Shown here: piece by piece, positions 1 through 5,095 of the stretch
Layout of the letters: each line of letters starts with the position of its first letter
How positions within the stretch are numbered: position 1 is the stretch's first letter
Source of the DNA: JBOHHR01 sp050740975
Lineage (GTDB): Bacteria; Pseudomonadota; Gammaproteobacteria; JBOHHR01
Direction of reading: 5' to 3'
Length of the DNA: 6,609 bases
NCBI GenBank assembly: GCA_050740975.1
Contig: JBOIEE010000101.1
Span: 1 to 6,609, forward strand
Translations under genes and position numbers: made by a program
The notes under the pieces: model-generated
What the model saw: only the letters and a program-made list of their open reading frames with translations
Told to the model about the DNA's origin: nothing
Databases searched by the model: none

Positions 1-2
1 CA

Positions 3-326
3 ATCGTACAGTTCCTCCAGCGTAAATGGGCGAAGGAGCTGGATTACCGCCTCATCAAAGAGCTATGGGCCTTTCATGAGACACGCATAGCGGTACGATT
101 CGCCTATGAGTGGCACGACGACTCCGGCACCTGGTTCCGTTCCTCTGGCAACGCCGTTGCCATGCTCTGCGGATATCCTGAGGAATCAAAGGGGCGCGCT
201 TCCTTCACAAAACGTAGCCGCTCTATCTCGTTTTCTTCGTATACGCGCTGCCCTGCCAAGAGCTACCCCGAACTCTCCTGGCGAGGAGGCGAGACAAGGC
301 CCAGGAGGGAGCCGGTAGATGGGTGA
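3..326 (+). pseudogene. 3' part of a DUF1348 (NTF2/SnoaL-like) gene with an aberrant tail
   Basis: The frame is open from the window edge, so the gene begins upstream. The first ~50 residues match what I know of the DUF1348 family, small uncharacterised proteins of the NTF2/SnoaL-like fold: KWAKELDYRLIKELWAF, then RIAVRFAYEWHDDSG and WFRSSGN. In the family the segment after 'WFRSYGN' continues with an acidic/aromatic stretch (ENWEF-like) and a conserved ASINDLPI-type region. Here similarity ends at about position 152 and is replaced by ~57 residues rich in Ser, Arg and Pro that resemble no part of the family, ending at TGA 324-326. I read this as a gene truncated by recombination or deletion, with its frame running on into unrelated DNA. 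I see no frameshift that restores the family C-terminus in the other two frames. The family assignment is fairly sure; the biochemical role is unknown. Confidence 0.7.
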
Positions 327-390
327 GGAAGAAGACGGCGCAGACGACGCCCAATACCACCAACGCAGCGCCCCCCGTGCGTGCGAGTAA
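319..390 (+). CDS. Possible 23-aa acidic peptide with a consensus RBS
   Basis: ATG at 319 follows AGGAGG at 303-308 with a 10-base spacer, a good ribosome-binding arrangement. The product would be 23 residues, beginning with an acidic run (EEED) and ending at TAA 388-390. It resembles no family I know. It overlaps the last codons of the broken DUF1348 frame. The argument for it is only the ribosome-binding site; such short ORFs arise by chance often, so I treat it as a weak candidate. Confidence 0.15.
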   Translation: MGEEEDGADDAQYHQRSAPRACE

Positions 391-507
391 GCCTAAATCA
401 TGGCTAAGAATTATGCGTGAAGCTCAGGCCGCGGCAAAGCAAGCGCCGTTGGGTGCCCTGTTGCGCATCACCCGCTTTTCCGTTACAAAGCGAGCATTCA
501 GAAGGGG
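327..507. other. Region without a convincing gene upstream of glnS
   Basis: This stretch follows the truncated DUF1348 frame and precedes the palindromic repeat. Short open frames exist on both strands, but none has recognisable family content and the longer ones run into the repeat or into glnS in another frame. The single noteworthy signal lies at its left edge: a consensus Shine-Dalgarno (AGGAGG, 303-308) ten bases before an ATG at 319. That ATG opens a 23-residue acidic ORF ending at 390 (MGEEEDGADDAQ...). Upstream of 327 the DNA from ~152 is equally unassigned, so roughly 350 bp between the DUF1348 break and the repeat appears to be non-native or decayed sequence. Confidence 0.5.
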
Positions 508-598
508 TTGTCATTCCGTACCTGGATTGTACGGAATCCAGTCGCATGGATGCCTTCCTTGGCACTGGATTCCGGCCAATCCATGGCCAGAATGACAA
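508..598. repeat. 91-bp palindromic dispersed repeat
   Basis: The element is bounded by a perfect 9-bp terminal inverted repeat, TTGTCATTC (508-516) and GAATGACAA (590-598). Inside are two further hairpins. CTGGATT (522-528) pairs with AATCCAG (535-541), and TGGATT (566-571) pairs with AATCCA (578-583), giving a symmetric cloverleaf-like layout. From general knowledge, elements with 'TCATTCCG...CTGGATTCC...GGAATGACA' character are scattered in many copies through proteobacterial genomes in intergenic spaces. This copy lies 73 bp upstream of the glnS start. It encodes nothing of its own, although open frames run through it. Confidence 0.75.
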
Positions 599-629
599 TG
601 CTAAACAACGGGGTATCTGTCCGATTCGT

Positions 630-635
630 TTGACA
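630..635 (+). promoter_or_regulatory. Candidate -35 box for glnS
   Basis: TTGACA is a perfect sigma-70 -35 hexamer located 37 bp before the chosen glnS ATG. No good -10 lies 16-18 bp downstream (the bases there are GC-rich), so the promoter is incomplete on sequence grounds. A small inverted repeat, AGTGC (643-647) with GCACT (654-658), occupies the place where the -10 or leader would be and could fold in the mRNA near the start codon. Confidence 0.25.
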
Positions 636-671
636 GGCTGCGAGTGCTCTAGCGCACTGATGGACGTTAAA

Positions 672-2348
672 ATGAACAATAGTCGACCGAGCGCGCGCAA
701 TTTCATTCGGGATATCATCGATGCGGATCGCGCAGCCGGGAAGCACGGGGGCAGGGTGGTTACCCGTTTCCCGCCCGAGCCCAACGGCTATTTGCACATT
801 GGCCACGCTAAATCGATCTGCCTGAATTTTGGGATCGCCCGCGATTACCAGGGCGTTTGCCATTTGCGCTTCGATGACACCAACCCAACGAAAGAAAGCC
901 TCGAATACGTAGAGGCGATAAAGCGTGACATCCGGTGGTTGGGTTTTGACTGGGGAGAGAAGCTATACCACGCCTCGGACTACTTTGAGCGCCTTCATGA
1001 GTACGCGCTCGAGCTGATCCGATCCGGCAAGGCCTATGTGGACAGCCTGAACGCGGAGCAGATCCGCGCCTACCGCGGCACCCTGAGCGAGCCCGGCCAA
1101 AACAGTCCAGACCGCGATCGCCCCATGGAAGAGAATCTGGATCTGTTCCAGCGCATGCGAGCGGGCCAATTCAAGGAAGGGGAATATGTTCTGCGGGCGA
1201 AGATCGATATGAGCTCACCGAACCTCAATATGCGCGATCCCGTGATTTACCGCATCAAGCACGTGCCCCATCAAATGACGGGCCGCCAGTGGTGCATCTA
1301 TCCCATGTACGATTACACCCACTGTCTCTCGGACGCGGTTGAAGGGATCACGCACTCGCTCTGCACCCTTGAGTTTGAGGATCACAGGCCCCTGTACGAT
1401 TGGGTGTTGGATAATCTCGATGTCCCGTGCCATCCCCAGCAGATCGAGTTTGCGCGCTTGAATCTGGACTATACGGTGATGAGCAAGCGCAAGCTTAACC
1501 TGTTGGTGGAAGGCGGCTACGTCAGTGGCTGGGACGATCCCCGCCTGCCTACCATAAGCGGCCTGCGCCGGCGCGGCTATACGCCCGAGGCGATCCAGGA
1601 TTTTTGTGAACGCATCGGTCTGACCAAGAAGGACACGATAATCGAGGTGGGTTCGCTCGAAAACTGCGTGCGTGAGGACTTGGAAAACAAAGCGCCGCGC
1701 GCCTTCGCCGTATTGCGCCCACTGCGGGTGGTGATCGAAAACTATCCCGAGGGACAAAGCGAAGAGTTGGATGCCCCTAACCATCCCAATCGCCCTGAGA
1801 TGGGGAGCCGTAAAATTCCTTTTAGCCGGGAGATCTATATCGAGCGATCGGATTTCATGGAACAACCGCCGAAAGATTTCTATCGCCTTGCTCCGGGCCA
1901 GGAAGTTCGCTTGCGCTACGCCTATGTCATCGGGTGCCAGGGCGTGGTCAAAGATGATGCCGGCAATCTGGTGGAGCTCCGTTGCACATACGGTCCCGAT
2001 ACCAAGAGCGGCAGCGCCAAAACCAGCCGCAAGGTGAAAGGAACGATACACTGGGTATGTGCCCAACGATCCATTCTTGCCGAAGTACGCTTGTACGACC
2101 GGCTGTTCGTCATCCCCGATCCCGACCAAAGCGGTGAGTTTCTCAAAAACCTCAATCCCGCTTCCATCGAATTCTTAACCGAAGCCCGAATGGAGCCTAG
2201 CCTTCGCGCGGCGCCCCTGGAGAGCCGTTATCAGTTCGAGCGTCAGGGGTACTTTTATCTCGACCCGATCGACTCCACGCCAGCCCGCCTGGTATTCAAC
2301 CGCACGGTGACCTTGCGGGACTCTTGGGTTAAGCGGCTCGGTGGATGA
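672..2348 (+). CDS. glnS: Glutaminyl-tRNA synthetase
   Basis: The product charges tRNA-Gln with glutamine in the cytoplasm, using ATP (class I aminoacyl-tRNA synthetase). The 558-residue product is collinear with E. coli GlnS (about 554). The HIGH motif is at residues 42-45 within PPEPNGYLHIGHAKS and the KMSKS-equivalent MSKRK at 270-274. Asp68 in RFDDTNP and Tyr213 in YPMYDYTH sit where E. coli has glutamine-contacting D66 and Y211. The Rossmann catalytic half covers roughly residues 28-340 and the two beta-barrel anticodon-binding domains the rest, ending with the conserved VFNRTVTLRDSW. I chose ATG 672 because it gives nine residues before NFIR, as in E. coli. The open frame extends back to ATG 417, but that extension translates the dispersed repeat and is not credible. 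ATG 660 is a possible alternative. The ribosome-binding site is weak. Having GlnRS implies direct glutaminylation rather than sole reliance on the amidotransferase route. Confidence 0.97.
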   Translation: MNNSRPSARNFIRDIIDADRAAGKHGGRVVTRFPPEPNGYLHIGHAKSICLNFGIARDYQGVCHLRFDDTNPTKESLEYVEAIKRDIRWLGFDWGEKLYHASDYFERLHEYALELIRSGKAYVDSLNAEQIRAYRGTLSEPGQNSPDRDRPMEENLDLFQRMRAGQFKEGEYVLRAKIDMSSPNLNMRDPVIYRIKHVPHQMTGRQWCIYPMYDYTHCLSDAVEGITHSLCTLEFEDHRPLYDWVLDNLDVPCHPQQIEFARLNLDYTVMSKRKLNLLVEGGYVSGWDDPRLPTISGLRRRGYTPEAIQDFCERIGLTKKDTIIEVGSLENCVREDLENKAPRAFAVLRPLRVVIENYPEGQSEELDAPNHPNRPEMGSRKIPFSREIYIERSDFMEQPPKDFYRLAPGQEVRLRYAYVIGCQGVVKDDAGNLVELRCTYGPDTKSGSAKTSRKVKGTIHWVCAQRSILAEVRLYDRLFVIPDPDQSGEFLKNLNPASIEFLTEARMEPSLRAAPLESRYQFERQGYFYLDPIDSTPARLVFNRTVTLRDSWVKRLGG

Positions 2349-2418
2349 TCGCCCGCGCATTCGAACAGTTCGCCTGGAGATCGCGTAGGGCGTCTTGGTG
2401 GGTAGTGTGTTGCGGTAA

Positions 2419-3006
2419 TTATTTCCGAAAGGCGAGAACTTGGTCTTTAGTTGTTAATGCGAGCAACTTAATACCGGTCGCTTTCTCAAAAATCTCGCGG
2501 ACGGGCTGGCCCGACGTGTCTGTTTCTTGTCTGTCCACACCGACCACGAACGCCGTAATTTTTAGATGTGGGAATTTGGAAAGCATTTTTATGCTCTCGT
2601 ATTTTGTTCCTCCATCTGTTATCACATCATCGAGCACTAAAGCGGATTTCGCCCGAGCTAAGTCAAAACCGACAAATAAACCTCCCTCTGCATGGGTTTT
2701 TTGCGCTTTTCTGTTGTACGCGAATGGCATGCTGATGCCGTGTCTTTGATGGAGCGCGATGCACGTTGCGATAGCGATGTTGATTCCCTTGTAGGCCGGC
2801 CCAAAGATCAGGTCGCAGGTGTGCAGCCGCTTGGCGACTAGATAGTCGGCAAAGTAGCCTCCGAGCTCAATCAGCTCCCTGCCAGTGGCGATCTCCCCTA
2901 AGTTGAAGAACACATCGGTTTCCCGACCACTCTTAAGCCGGAAGTTGCCAAACCGAACAGCGGAGGTTTCCGACAGGAAGCGCGCGAAGCCATAGCTAAT
3001 AGTCAT
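2419..3006 (-). CDS. pyrE: Orotate phosphoribosyltransferase
   Basis: The enzyme joins orotate to PRPP to give orotidine 5'-phosphate, the fifth step of de novo pyrimidine synthesis. The 195-residue product is slightly shorter than E. coli PyrE (about 213). Visible motifs: LKSGR with Lys25; FGPAYKGI with Lys73; the flexible loop NRKAQKTH with Arg99, Lys100, Lys103 and His105 at the E. coli positions; the PRPP-binding motif LDDVITDGGTK (Asp126, Asp127); and DRQE at 158-161. All catalytic residues are present. The PRPP loop reads DGGTK where gammaproteobacterial PyrE usually has AGTA. The ATG at 3006 is preceded by GGAG 11 bases upstream (minus strand) and by AGAGG directly adjoining it. The gene converges on glnS with 70 bp between the stops. 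By eye it is less GC-rich than both neighbours, so it may have been acquired horizontally or replaced the native copy. Confidence 0.93.
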   Translation of the reverse strand: MTISYGFARFLSETSAVRFGNFRLKSGRETDVFFNLGEIATGRELIELGGYFADYLVAKRLHTCDLIFGPAYKGINIAIATCIALHQRHGISMPFAYNRKAQKTHAEGGLFVGFDLARAKSALVLDDVITDGGTKYESIKMLSKFPHLKITAFVVGVDRQETDTSGQPVREIFEKATGIKLLALTTKDQVLAFRK

Positions 3007-3046
3007 CCTCTTAGTTTCTCCGGGTATCGAAATCTTTGTCTACCGC

Positions 3047-3052
3047 ATTATA
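3047..3052 (-). promoter_or_regulatory. Candidate -10 box for pyrE
   Basis: On the minus strand these bases read TATAAT, a perfect sigma-70 -10, about 40 bases upstream of the pyrE ATG. The sequence 17 bp further upstream is a poor -35 and lies inside the neighbouring palindrome (3058-3077), which suggests a regulated or activator-dependent promoter. Confidence 0.45.
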
Positions 3053-3057
3053 GACGG

Positions 3058-3077
3058 CCGTCAAGAGCTCATGACGG
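3058..3077. promoter_or_regulatory. 20-bp palindrome abutting the pyrE -10
   Basis: The two ten-base halves, CCGTCAAGAG and CTCATGACGG, are reverse complements at nine of ten positions, centred on GAGCTC. The palindrome lies six bases upstream of the pyrE -10 and covers the -35/spacer zone, the usual place for a dimeric repressor or activator site. No known regulator consensus is recognised. It could also fold as a hairpin in a transcript crossing the region, but there is no T run, so it is not a terminator. Confidence 0.4.
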
Positions 3078-3085
3078 TATTGGTG

Positions 3086-3114
3086 TTGTGCCATTCGATA
3101 TATCCTGATATATA
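3086..3114 (+). promoter_or_regulatory. Candidate extended -10 promoter for the RHH-transsulfuration operon
   Basis: TTGTGC (3086-3091) and TATATA (3109-3114) are separated by 17 bp, and a TG (3106-3107) precedes the -10 by one base as in extended -10 promoters. The predicted transcript would start about 25 bp before the RHH ATG and could run through the cystathionine beta-synthase gene, since no terminator is visible between them. Confidence 0.45.
3097..3114. promoter_or_regulatory. Two GATATAT boxes 10 bp apart, possible RHH operator
   Basis: GATATATC (3097-3104, itself a perfect palindrome) is repeated as GATATATA (3107-3114). The start-to-start distance is 10 bp, so both face the same side of the helix. 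The second box contains the -10 hexamer. RHH-family repressors typically bind tandem short boxes as adjacent dimers and repress their own promoters, so this is a plausible autoregulatory operator for the gene that starts at 3150. AT-rich sequence around any -10 can mimic such boxes. Confidence 0.35.
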
Positions 3115-3136
3115 CGTTTATAGGCCGACAAACTGC

Positions 3137-3141
3137 AGGAG
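3137..3141 (+). promoter_or_regulatory. Ribosome-binding site of the RHH gene
   Basis: AGGAG lies eight bases before ATG 3150. It overlaps the in-frame GTG at 3141, which rules that codon out as the start. Confidence 0.7.
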
Positions 3142-3149
3142 TGAACCGC

Positions 3150-3392
3150 ATGGGCAAACTAAGTACCATGATTCATCTTGAGCCTGAGCAGAAAACGGCG
3201 CTGCAGCAACGAGCCCGAGAGCGTGAAAGTTCTATGGCCGCAGAAATCCGCAACGCAGTCGACCAATATTTGTCCGCGGCAACGAGCAAGGGGTGGCGGC
3301 GCTGGATGAGCTTTCCAAATCGGCACAGAGGGAATTGCAACAGATGGGCAGCCGCCTTGATGACGCCAACGCGAAGTTGGGCCGCGTGTTAG
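3150..3392 (+). CDS. CopG/RHH-type antitoxin-like DNA-binding protein, apparently frameshifted
   Basis: As read, this is 80 residues. Residues 1-41 look like a ribbon-helix-helix protein: a short beta strand (KLSTMIHL), helix one (EPEQKTALQQRARERE), a turn, then helix two (SMAAEIRNAVDQYL). Such proteins bind DNA as dimers and are commonly antitoxins or small repressors. After residue 48 the reading changes to a Trp/Arg/Asn-rich tail unlike this family. The frame one base back gives a natural continuation (VAALDELSKSAQRELQQ...) with coiled-coil spacing that ends at 3424. The switch is at GGGG, 3290-3293. One extra G, or a -1 slip on this run, would give a protein of about 91 residues. No toxin gene follows; the next gene is cystathionine beta-synthase. 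An autoregulatory role is an inference from the operator-like boxes upstream. The frameshift could be a mutation, a programmed event or a sequencing error. Confidence 0.65.
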   Translation: MGKLSTMIHLEPEQKTALQQRARERESSMAAEIRNAVDQYLSAATSKGWRRWMSFPNRHRGNCNRWAAALMTPTRSWAAC

Positions 3393-3424
3393 AGCAGCTC
3401 GACCGACAAACTCGCGCGGCATGA
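3293..3424 (+). other. Coiled-coil C-terminal segment of the RHH gene in the -1 frame
   Basis: Forty-three codons from GTG 3293 to TGA 3422-3424 read as an amphipathic, Leu/Gln/Arg/Asp-rich helix (ALDELSKSAQRELQQMGSRL, then LGRVLEQLDRQ). This looks like real coding sequence, whereas the tail in the annotated frame does not. It is most simply the original C-terminal half of the RHH protein. Its stop codon overlaps the ATG at 3421. Independent initiation at GTG 3293 or ATG 3344 is possible, but I see no ribosome-binding site for either. Confidence 0.6.
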
Positions 3425-3450
3425 GCGCGTTCAAAGCACAGCCCCCATGA
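3421..3450 (+). CDS. Nine-residue coupling mini-ORF before cystathionine beta-synthase
   Basis: ATG 3421 overlaps the TGA of the RHH coiled-coil frame (ATGA, 3421-3424). The ORF encodes MSAFKAQPP and its own TGA (3448-3450) overlaps the ATG of cystathionine beta-synthase (ATGA, 3447-3450). It has no Shine-Dalgarno of its own. It may act as a reinitiation step that passes ribosomes to the enzyme gene, or be the stump of a toxin start deleted during evolution. Translation is unproven. Confidence 0.3.
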   Translation: MSAFKAQPP

Positions 3451-4823
3451 AATACGAAAGCATTCTGGATTCGGTTGGGAACACGCCTTTAGTGCGTCTC
3501 AACCGACTGACCCATGGGCTTCAATGCGCCATCTATGCGAAGCTTGAGTTCATGAACCCGGGCGGATCGGTTAAGGACCGGGTGGCGAAATCCATGCTCT
3601 TGGAGGCAGAAAAGCGCGGCGACATAGCGCCTGGCGGTACGCTTATCGAATGTACGTCTGGAAATACCGGCATGGGACTAGCCATGTTCGCCCGTGCCCG
3701 TGGCTATAAAACCGTGTTCACGGTCAACGATAAGCAGTCGCAGGCGAAGATCGATACGCTGCGGGCCATGGGGGCGGAGGTTATCGTGTGTCCGACCGCC
3801 GTGGCGCCGGATGATGCGCGCAGCTATACCCAGGTGGCGCGCAAGCTCGCGGCAGAGATCCCGAATTCTTTCTTATGCAATCAGTACGATAATCCAGACA
3901 ACGCCAAAGCCCATTACGAGACCACCGGGCCTGAGATCTGGAACGACAGCGAAGGAAAAATCACGCATTTCGTCTGCGCCATGGGCACCTGCGGCACCAT
4001 CACCGGGACTGGAAAATTTCTGAAAGAGCGCAACCCGAATATCAAGGTGATCGGCGTAGACCCGGAAGGCTCCATCTTCTACGACTACTTTCACCACAAA
4101 AAACGGATCAAAGGCCATGTGTACAAACTGGAAGGGATAGGCGAGGATTTTTTCCCCAAGGTGCTCGACTGGCGGTATGTCGACGACGTGGTGCAAGTCA
4201 ACGACAAAAACGGTTTTATTATGGCGCGTAAGCTCGCCCGCTGTGAGGGAATCTTTAGCGGCGGATCTGCGGGTGCGGCGGTAGCGGCTGCGCTGCGTGC
4301 CGCGAGCGGACTGGGTCCCAAGGACCTCATGGTGGTCTTCTTACCCGACGGCGGCCGACAATATTTAAGCAAGATATATAACGACGCCTGGATGCAGGAA
4401 AATCAATACATGGAAGCGGAGATCCAGTTGACAGTGCTCGATATTCTGAGTCACAAGACCATAAAAGAGCTGGTCTGTGTCGCGCCTTCAGACACGGCGA
4501 TAACGGCGATCAAGACTTTGCGCGCTATCGACTCCTCCCAGCTTCCGGTGGTTGAGGCAAAGGCCGTCGTAGGCACGGTGTATGAAGACGATATGATAAA
4601 CCTTGTCCTTCAAGACAAGGATCCCAATTACATAGTCGTTCGCGAGTTCATGCATGCACCACTCCCTGCCCTTGGCCTGGACGCGACTCTTGAGGACATC
4701 ACCTGGTTTATTCCTGCAAAATATCCAGCGGTGCTGGTGGATGTGGGCGGAGGCCGATACGATATCATCACCAAGTTCGATTTGGTGAGGACTGTGGGCG
4801 CGTTGGCTGAAGGCAAGCGCTGA
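3447..4823 (+). CDS. Cystathionine beta-synthase with C-terminal CBS-domain pair
   Basis: This PLP enzyme condenses L-homocysteine with L-serine to cystathionine, the first step of reverse transsulfuration. The 458-residue protein has a fold-type II catalytic core (about 1-320) and a Bateman pair of CBS domains (about 335-455). The PLP lysine is Lys43 in GGSVKDR; TSGNTG (70-75) binds substrate; GTCGTITGTG (180-189) cradles the PLP phosphate, with Cys182 where Gly is common. KLEGIGEDFFPKVLD and the later DGGRQYLSK...WM are typical of beta-synthases rather than O-acetylserine sulfhydrylases, which also lack CBS domains. There is no N-terminal haem domain. CBS-domain pairs often bind adenosyl ligands such as S-adenosylmethionine, so allosteric control is plausible. 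No Shine-Dalgarno precedes ATG 3447; it overlaps the stop of a mini-ORF, suggesting coupling to the RHH gene. The next gene supplies the second pathway step. O-acetylserine-dependent cysteine synthase activity is the main alternative. Confidence 0.9.
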   Translation: MKYESILDSVGNTPLVRLNRLTHGLQCAIYAKLEFMNPGGSVKDRVAKSMLLEAEKRGDIAPGGTLIECTSGNTGMGLAMFARARGYKTVFTVNDKQSQAKIDTLRAMGAEVIVCPTAVAPDDARSYTQVARKLAAEIPNSFLCNQYDNPDNAKAHYETTGPEIWNDSEGKITHFVCAMGTCGTITGTGKFLKERNPNIKVIGVDPEGSIFYDYFHHKKRIKGHVYKLEGIGEDFFPKVLDWRYVDDVVQVNDKNGFIMARKLARCEGIFSGGSAGAAVAAALRAASGLGPKDLMVVFLPDGGRQYLSKIYNDAWMQENQYMEAEIQLTVLDILSHKTIKELVCVAPSDTAITAIKTLRAIDSSQLPVVEAKAVVGTVYEDDMINLVLQDKDPNYIVVREFMHAPLPALGLDATLEDITWFIPAKYPAVLVDVGGGRYDIITKFDLVRTVGALAEGKR

Positions 4824-4882
4824 GAGACAGCCGCATACAGGGGCGTTCGACGTGTAATGCCTTGAAACAAGAACCTACCTTC

Positions 4883-5050
4883 CTAGAAGCCTGTCGGACT
4901 TAGGGAACCGTAGCGAGGGGGGTGGGAAATCGAGGACAGATTTTCGATCATTTGAGGCGAATGGTGGTAACTATTTAACGAAAATGATCGGACTATGGAC
5001 CGATTTCCCACCGCCGCAGTAGGTTCTTCCTAAATCCGACAGGCTCCTAG
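4883..5050. mobile_element. 168-bp MITE-like inverted-repeat element
   Basis: The termini are imperfect inverted repeats. The left end reads CTAGAAGCCTGTCGGACTTA from 4883. The right end, read on the minus strand from 5050, is CTAGGAGCCTGTCGGATTTA. There are two mismatches over about 22 bases. Nested inside are perfect inverted repeats GGTGGGAAATCG (4921-4932) with CGATTTCCCACC (5001-5012), and CGATCATTT (4945-4953) with AAATGATCG (4982-4990), so the whole element can fold into one long hairpin. CTAG at both ends may be a duplicated 4-bp target or part of the repeat. No transposase is encoded, so it would depend on a related insertion sequence elsewhere in the genome; I cannot name the family securely. 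It lies between the two transsulfuration genes, 59 bp after one and 45 bp before the other. Confidence 0.8.
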
Positions 5051-5081
5051 AGGTCTTAATCCATTTCCTCAAACGTGAATC

Positions 5082-5087
5082 AGGAAA
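5082..5087 (+). promoter_or_regulatory. Ribosome-binding site that decides the start at 5096
   Basis: AGGAAA lies eight bases before ATG 5096, whereas the in-frame GTG at 5075 has no purine-rich sequence upstream. This favours ATG 5096 as the real start of the gamma-lyase-type gene. Confidence 0.6.
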
Positions 5088-5095
5088 CAATACCC

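Noticed and set aside
106..318. 70-codon ORF starting at ATG 106
   Set aside because: Its first third is the DUF1348 coding sequence read out of frame and the rest is low-complexity; no ribosome-binding site.
220..410. Minus-strand frame with a hydrophobic stretch (GGAALVVLGVVCAVFFLTHL)
   Set aside because: It looks like a membrane segment, but the frame is only about 60 codons, has no ATG and no ribosome-binding site, and such stretches arise antisense to Thr/Asn/Ala/Pro-rich codons.
323..595. 90-codon ORF starting at GTG 323
   Set aside because: No family similarity, and its second half is translation of the palindromic repeat.
417..671. N-terminal extension of glnS from ATG 417
   Set aside because: The frame is open, but these 85 codons translate the dispersed repeat and unrelated DNA. 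Alignment to E. coli GlnS puts the start at 672.
1215..2129. 304-codon minus-strand ORF inside glnS
   Set aside because: Antisense shadow of a strongly conserved synthetase; no recognisable domain.
2350..2400. Possible terminator between glnS and pyrE (CGCCCGCG with CGCGTAGGGCG)
   Set aside because: The stem has a bulge, a long loop and no T run, so it does not qualify as an intrinsic terminator.
2345..2749. 134-codon plus-strand ORF opposite pyrE
   Set aside because: Antisense to pyrE, which carries the full catalytic motif set; the ORF has no family content.
3054..3066. TTGACG (minus strand) as the pyrE -35
   Set aside because: It lies only six bases from the TATAAT, far too close for a sigma-70 promoter.
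3060..3114. CRISPR-like or tandem repeats in the divergent intergenic region
   Set aside because: Only one palindrome and one pair of short AT-rich boxes are present; there is no repeat-spacer periodicity.
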